Positions 58,212-64,000 of a DNA stretch of 64,000 bases are shown here, in pieces (within the stretch, counting starts at the first letter, position 1; each line of letters begins with the position of its first letter). A model generated the notes under the pieces. That model was not told the DNA's origin and searched no databases. It saw nothing but the letters and a program-made list of their open reading frames with translations. The position numbers and the translations under genes were made by a program. This DNA comes from Sphagnum compactum (lineage: Eukaryota; Bryophyta; Sphagnopsida; Sphagnales), in NCBI GenBank assembly GCA_965153455.1, contig OZ234496.1, forward strand, positions 10,563,863 through 10,627,862, in the 5' to 3' direction.

Positions 58212-58920
58212 CTACTTCTGTTGCATCGATAACGTGCCCTCAATTTGTCCTATTTTTAAAAATTCTTTTACATCATTCAGCCATTCATGCCCTGTATAAA
58301 ACAAACTTTCATTTGTGGTTTGATCAGACACACCTGTGGGTTTTGTACTATTCGGTAATCTTGACAACGCATTTGCAACTACATGAGTTCTGCCTGGCTT
58401 ATACACTACTGTGAAATCATATTCAAGGAACAATAACAACCATCTAACTATTCTCCCTGAAACCTGTGGTTTGTTGACCAAATAGACCAATGCCATATGA
58501 TCTACATAAAAAACAAACTTATTGCCCAACAAATAATGTTTGAACTTGTGCAAAGAAAAAACCATTGTTAAAGCCTCTTTTTCTCTTGTGTTATAATTAT
58601 GTTCTGCTCTCTTCAAAAGTCTAGAAGCATACACTATTGGTTGATCACTCTTCCCTATTACGTTTTGAAACAACATAGCCCCCACAACTAACAAGGACGC
58701 ATCTGTATGAACATGAAATTCCACCTGCCAATTTAGTGATATAAGTATCGGTGTTTCAATATACTTTTGTTTAATCAATTCCCCAGCCTTCTGACATTCC
58801 TCTATCCAAAGAAAAATCTCTATCTTTTTGGTCAATTTAGTGATAAGTGCCATAATCGCATCAAAGTTTTTTATAAAACATCTGTAAAATTATGCCATCC
58901 CATTGAATATTTGAATCTGT
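58212..58920 (-). pseudogene. Ty3/gypsy RNase H and connection region, copy B
   Basis: A 213-codon open segment (58212-58853), the longest intact piece of this family here. It reads ITKLTKKIEIFLWIEECQKA, then FHVHTDASLLVVGAML, IVYASRLLKRAEHNY, EKEALTMVFSLHKFKHYLLG, DHMALVYLVNKPQVSGRI and NALSRLP. The motifs D (HTDAS), E (EKEAL) and D (YVDHMAL) of the RNase H active site are visible. Confidence 0.92.
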
Positions 58921-58955
58921 TGGGGATTCTTAGGCGGTGGCATGTTTATGATTGC

Positions 58956-59600
58956 TTATATTTCCTTTGGATCTAGTAGTTTCCCTTCCTTGGAAACAAT
59001 AAAACCCAAGGTCATCCCTAAAAATACCATAAATGCACATTTGTTTAGATTTAGACTAATGCCATATTCTTTGCACTTTTGAAAACATAGTCTAAGCTTT
59101 TGCAAATGATTCTCCATGTCACTATACACCATAAAGTCATGAAGGAATATCTTCATAAAATTGTCCAAATATTCTCTGAATGTTTTGGTCATGGCTCTCT
59201 GATATGTTGGAGGTCCATTTTTTAACTCCAAACGGCATCATCTTCCATATAAAAGCCCCCCAATTTGTAACAAATGCAGTTTTGTATCTATCCTCTGGAG
59301 CCATAAATATTTGTTGATATGCTGAATATCCATCTAAAAAGGAATATGCCTCATACCCTGCTATTGTGTTCAACACTTCATCTGTGAAAGGTAATGGGTA
59401 TAAATCCTTCTTTGTGGATGCATTTAGTTTTCTAAAATCTATACACATTCTTAGCTTGCCATTTTTCTTGGGTGCTACTACTATGGGTGACAACCATGTA
59501 GCTTCTTCTACATATTCAATGAATCCAGTTACTAACAACGTATCTATATCTTGTTTAATCGTTGTATCATAATTTGGATTTTATCTGTACCTGGTTTGAT
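58956..59600 (-). pseudogene. Ty3/gypsy reverse transcriptase, copy B, active site altered
   Basis: Segments 59137-59538 (WLSPIVVAPKKNGKLRMCID, EAYSFLDGYSAYQQI, FVTNWGAF) and 58956-59231 (PPTYQRAMTKTFREYL, then FLHDFMVYSDMENHLQKL). The active-site box (59136-59147) reads F-L-H-D, with H in place of the first catalytic aspartate. The two segments are joined only through a frame change near 59,220. Confidence 0.9.
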
Positions 59601-59766
59601 GTGCCGGCGATATAGTAATGTCCAACTCAATTCTATGTTGTGCTAGCTCTAGTGGAATCCCTTTAAGATTTTTATATGTACATGTAAAAACATCTTTGAA
59701 TTCCTTCAACAATTGCTCCACTTCCAACAACTTGCCTGTTTCCAGCTATGCATTAATCTTCACCAT

Positions 59767-60570
59767 CTATGGTTTTGCATTAGTTCCCAAATTGAGTTTC
59801 ATCAATTGTTGATCTTCAATTAACGTCCATCCAACTATCTGCAATCCTTGTGCTTTGATGTTTACTGGAGTTTCATCCACTACAACACTCCCTAGCTGAT
59901 GTCTGTAGTATGTCATTGGATACACCTTATCCTCTAAAGCTACTTTTGGCTCATATATATTGCTAGGTATCTTCAATTCTGTTCTCTATACTTCAAATCC
60001 CTATTTTGAAATACTCATTTCACATTTATATCCATGATCCCCATATTTGTGGTTTTCATAGATTGAATTGTTTCAGGTAAACCGATTGTTCTTATGGAGA
60101 ACAATTATGGCTCTATAGCAAATATGATATCTTCTTCTTCATCTATGATGGCATTCTGATAATCGTAGCATAGTAACACTTCTGGTCTTCTTATTTCATT
60201 TCCCAAATGTTTAGTAGCTGTAATTGTTCGGACTATCCCATTTCCTTGTATGGTAACAATGTTACTTCCCCAATCATGTGCCACTTTAGCATCCCTCAAC
60301 CATGGTCTCCCCAACAACATGAAATAACTAAAATCTACCACATTATTCTGAAGTATAGTAAACGTTGTTATGTAAGGAATGCCATGAACATATATCTTAA
60401 GATCTCTAATCAACCCCATTGGTTTTGTGGTTGTTTGATCTACCATCCTCAGATTATATGGTGCAGGTTTGAACTTTGGAAGCCCCAACCTTAATCTCAA
60501 TTATTCTGTGATATTATTAACTCCAGAACCTCCATCCAATAACACATCTTCTATTGTATTCTTCCCAATC
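59767..60570 (-). pseudogene. Ty3/gypsy protease and linker, copy B
   Basis: Open segment 60105-60500 reads RLRLGLPKFKPAPYNLRMVD, IRDLKIYVHGIPY, FSYFMLLGRPWLRDAKVAHD and EVLLCYDYQ. Just upstream, across one stop, lies LLDGGSG, the D-G-G catalytic motif. FMLLGRPWL is a conserved part of retropepsins in this family. The linker segment is at 59767-59976. Confidence 0.85.
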
Positions 60571-60579
60571 TGTACTTGA

Positions 60580-63105
60580 ATAACTGCCATATGATTATGT
60601 ATTATTACAGCAGTTGTCCCTACTTTTGGTACTAAAGAACCAACTTATTTATCTATGGTTGCTTTATTTACATTTTGAGTTTTCTCTGGTTTCAACTTTT
60701 ACCAAAGATATCTTTTAAGCTCAGGAGTTATTTTAAGCAACTGTCTTACATTCAAAATATAACTTGTTTCTAGCATATGCTTACCAATGTCAAGAAAAAT
60801 CTTTTACTGTGACCAATTTCCCTTGTGAATTCACTACTTTTTGATATTTTTGTGCTTCCACAAGAGTAGTTTTGGCATCCTGGACAAAGTTGTGTTCCAA
60901 CCCTCCATGGATGTGGATGGCCCATTGATCTGGTTTTATGTTTTTTGGATATGTTGAATTATCTCCACCATAGACTGTTTCAATCGCTCTTTTTTCTCCC
61001 AATCATCAACATTATTTACTTTTCTTGGCTTTCTATCCTTGAACACCTATTCTTTAGTTACTTTACTTTTTGTGGTAACATTAACATCCACCACATTCAC
61101 ATCTGTAATGACAGTTTGTGTTTTAGCAATAGGTTGAACCTTTGCTACTATCAAGGATTTCCCATGAAACATTTTCTGCATCTCAACAAACTTTGGACAA
61201 TCTATCATTTTATGGCCATTCAAACCACAGATGTGACATACATATGAAGATGTCTTTTATGTTTTTTGACTTGATTGTGCCGCCTTTGTGGTTGCCACCG
61301 TGGGTCTGCTCTTTCTTCTTTTTGCATGTCTCCACATTATGATTTGTCATCCCACAATTTATGCAATGTTTATCAATCTTCCATGTATTACTTTGTGTTT
61401 TTGCTGGTACTGCCTATTTGATACTCTATGGTATTGATAATGCACTCCTTGCTTCTATAGTAATCATATTTTCTTCACACGACATTGTTGCCTCCTTATG
61501 TTGTTGTAATGTTGACCGCTTCATCCTTGTAGTCGCAATTCTGAGGTATGATTGCAAACATGCTATAAACACAATAGTTAGAATATTATTTGTGGTTGGT
61601 ACTTGTAAACCATGAACCAACTTTTGAATTCGCTCATAGTAAACGTCCACCTTCTCAGTTTCCTCTTGCTTCATGTTCTTTAACTCCATGTATATTTGCT
61701 CACCATTCTAAGTCTTCTAATGACGTTTGCAAAATGCCTGAGTAAGCTCCAAAAAAGTATAGTCAGGAAATTTTGACATGTAATTATGGCCCTAATCCGA
61801 TGTTGTATCTTTTAACATATAGCTAAACGCATTGATGATACACTTTTCAAAAGTCTTTGCATTTGCTTTTACTACAAAATTGAACACTTTGCCATGAGCA
61901 TTTGGATCAACATCTTTTTTTAAATTAGGATACTTAAGAGTTACCTTGTTTGGCCTAACATAATGACCATCTCTTTGATCAAGAATTGGTGTCGTTACAA
62001 CAATTGGTTCTCAATATCCGCCTCTTGAATGCATAGCATCTACACTTTTGCACCCTCCAGCAGCCATTGAGCTCATTAGTGGTCAATCTGTAATCTTGTT
62101 CCCATGAGTAGCCGTTATCATATTAGTAAACACAATTTGAGGTATGCCAACAACTCTAGTAATAGCTTCTAGTAGCGCCAAACTTCAATTCAGATTCCTT
62201 CTTGCCGAGACTCCACATATCCACTACCCAATTTTGCTGTAAATCCAATTAGTATTCCCTTTCTGACAACATTTATGTTGGGTTCAATAACTGTTCAATA
62301 ACTCCTATCGCTATTATACCTACATTAAATGATTGAGTAACTTGTACTCCAGCATGTTGTCTTCGGGTTTCAACAAATGCCACTTTTGACATTAAGTGAA
62401 GTTGTGTTGACTTGAGATTGATGTTGTTCCAATCTATGGTTACCCATTGGTATCCTTTGTGGTGTAGTATGTGGATGTGAATACCCCTCTGGTTCTCTAC
62501 CCCTAGTCTGAATAGATGAATGAATCTGTCAACTATGTGGTCCCAATTGGCTTCCCAACTCCATGCCTCTAAATCTGTTATGGATTACAGGAATTTCTTA
62601 TTCATGTTCCTATGGTTGATCTATTAATGCTCTGCCACATTCTGTAACTCCACATGCCTAGTAATACCTGCTTTGATGTGAAAAGGCATAAAAGGATAAT
62701 CCATGATTACATCTCCTTCTTCCTCACAGAATGCACAAACCCTTGAAAGTAACCTTATCATTTTTGAATCCATAGATTCATGATCTCGTGTTTCAGTTGT
62801 GTACCTTAGTTGATCCAACTCTGGATTCCCTTATGTGAATATGACTATGGTCCTTCATCCAATGCATTCACTTGTGCCTTTGCATATTCAAATGATCTTG
62901 GGTAATTTTCCTTAATCTCTTCAAACACATCAACATTGGTGTTTTCATCCACCTCCCAATGTTCCACTGGTTCATAATAATCTAGAGATGTAGATTGACA
63001 CACAAACATGGGTTGTATACCTCCTATAACATCCCTCCCTTGGCTAGTCATGCTATAATTCAGCTTCGATGATGGTTTCTTGGGTGTCGTGTGAAGAAAC
63101 ACTTG
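60580..63105 (-). pseudogene. Ty3/gypsy gag region, copy B
   Basis: The reverse strand holds gag in pieces: 62845-63102, 62624-62818 (with VCAFCEEEGDVIMDYPF), a capsid-like region around 61,700-61,990, 61426-61689 (LKNMKQEETEKVDVYYERIQK) and a zinc knuckle near 61,195-61,240 that keeps all ligands, CHICGLNGHKMIDC. Multiple stops and frame changes. Unlike copy A, there is no TIR insertion at the gag-pol junction. Confidence 0.85.
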
Positions 63106-64000
63106 ACGACGTACCTGTCATCTTTTAGCAGCAGAATGTAATTGATGATGGTGGATTGGAAACTTGATCTAATAAACTTTTGACAATAGGGTCACCATGA
63201 ATCATGTGTTGTGCTCTCTGTTGTTGCTTGCAGGGGCTTTGTAGTGGAGTAGTTGTGTTGCTCACTATCAAAGGTCAACATTCTCACATTCTACAGTTTG
63301 ATGAGGAGCTCTTCTTCATCTATCTTCTTTTTCCCATCATCTTCAATGCCAAGTACCTTCACACTTTGTCTGGACAATCCACATGAACTAGTAGGTATAT
63401 GATTTTTACCAACCACTGCATGGAGACCAGCGGCACACAACGAGAATGGTGTTGTGGTCTCATGTATTTCTAAATTGATCATAGTTCCTTCTCGTCAAGT
63501 TCTTGTGTTTGGAAGAATGCACATCACATGATCTTGGTCTTGAAAATAATAGCCAACCAATATCTTTTGGTTTATATATTACAATTTACACACTACACCA
63601 AAACATGGCATTCATGATTAGTGCTATAGGGGTACAAATGGCATAAACAACGGGTCCAAATCAACTACAAATGGCATAAAAATGACTTAAGTGACTTGTC
63701 CAATAAAAAAGGACCCATCATGGATGGCCATGTTTTGGTGTAATGATGGTAGATCTACTATGAGTAGTTTGATATAACACCAACCTATGTTAAAAGGATT
63801 GAGCACACAATTGCCTTGCATGGACATTTCTGAACACTAGGAAAGCTCACCATCATTACTTAAGGTGTTGAATTGTGTAGTTTATCTCAAGAGTTCATAT
63901 GTGAACTGTGAGGCACCTCATGAGAAACAAAAATTTGCACAAGATGTGAGAACTAAAGCTTTGCAAGAATTGACATTTTTCAATCTTAGAGTTCATCATC
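63106..64000 (-). other. Probable 5' leader/LTR side of copy B, unresolved
   Basis: This lies 5' of gag in element orientation and so should hold the leader and 5' LTR. It shows no similarity to the LTR-like repeats of copy A, and the partner repeat is outside the window or lost. Short ORFs here look like chance. A MITE is nested at 63591-63745. Confidence 0.35.
63591..63745. mobile_element. 155-bp CACTA-type MITE
   Basis: The left end is CACTACACCAAAACATGGC and the right end read inward is CATTACACCAAAACATGGCC. The inverted repeat extends about 27 bases with a few differences. The left terminus starts CACTA; the right shows C-to-T, as in CACTA-1. The flanking trinucleotides (ACA, ATG) do not match exactly. 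No coding capacity. Confidence 0.75.

Noticed and set aside
61800-62400. A single intact gag ORF in copy B
   Set aside because: The reading is broken repeatedly, so only a pseudogene can be supported.
1-64000. CRISPR arrays, bacterial operons, rRNA or tRNA genes
   Set aside because: None is visible, and the sequence is plainly plant nuclear DNA with introns and nested retroelements.
63106-64000. 5' LTR of gypsy copy B
   Set aside because: The position fits, but no partner repeat occurs in the window and no similarity to the copy A LTR-like repeats was seen, so I did not call it.

Overview
This window is nuclear DNA from a seed plant, most likely a gymnosperm. The evidence is one seven-exon transcription-factor gene with GT-AG introns, AT-rich intergenic DNA many kilobases long, nested and decayed LTR retrotransposons, a LINE and CACTA DNA transposons. 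There is no bacterial or organellar gene organisation. The species call is inference; I cannot search databases.

Layout. 0.36-14.54 kb is best read as one minus-strand Ty3/gypsy retrotransposon (copy A). It has two ~630-bp LTR-like direct repeats at its ends, with gag, protease, RT, RNase H and integrase between them in that order on the minus strand, and an extra ORF 3' of integrase. Three things have landed inside it: a 2,594-bp CACTA element that splits the integrase, a 750-bp TIR element in the gag-pol region, and a Ty1/copia fragment. A second CACTA-like element lies at 15.03-17.33 kb. A 7.66-kb GC-rich LINE flanked by a 17-bp direct repeat fills 17.99-25.65 kb and sits in older repeat DNA. 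26.6-27.3 kb holds a transposase fragment. 30.14-30.46 kb is a short GC-rich retro-insertion flanked by a 12-bp duplication. 30.5-48 kb is mostly unannotatable AT-rich DNA with microsatellites, a polypyrimidine tract and a 48-bp minisatellite.

The only plausible host gene is at about 49.3-53.3 kb on the plus strand. It encodes a bHLH transcription factor of the CIB-like class (plant bHLH group XII), and I resolved seven exons. Its second intron carries a 195-bp tandem duplication with repeated splice-acceptor-like sites. 57.4-63.1 kb is a second minus-strand copy (B) of the same gypsy family. It is truncated at the integrase and disabled at different residues from copy A. A small CACTA-type MITE lies at 63.6-63.75 kb.

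The transposons do not work together as a system, but they record an order of insertion. The gypsy element came before CACTA-1, the TIR element and the copia fragment, and the repeat DNA at 17.7-26.1 kb came before the LINE. The LINE may encode an unusual extra domain between its ORF1 and ORF2.
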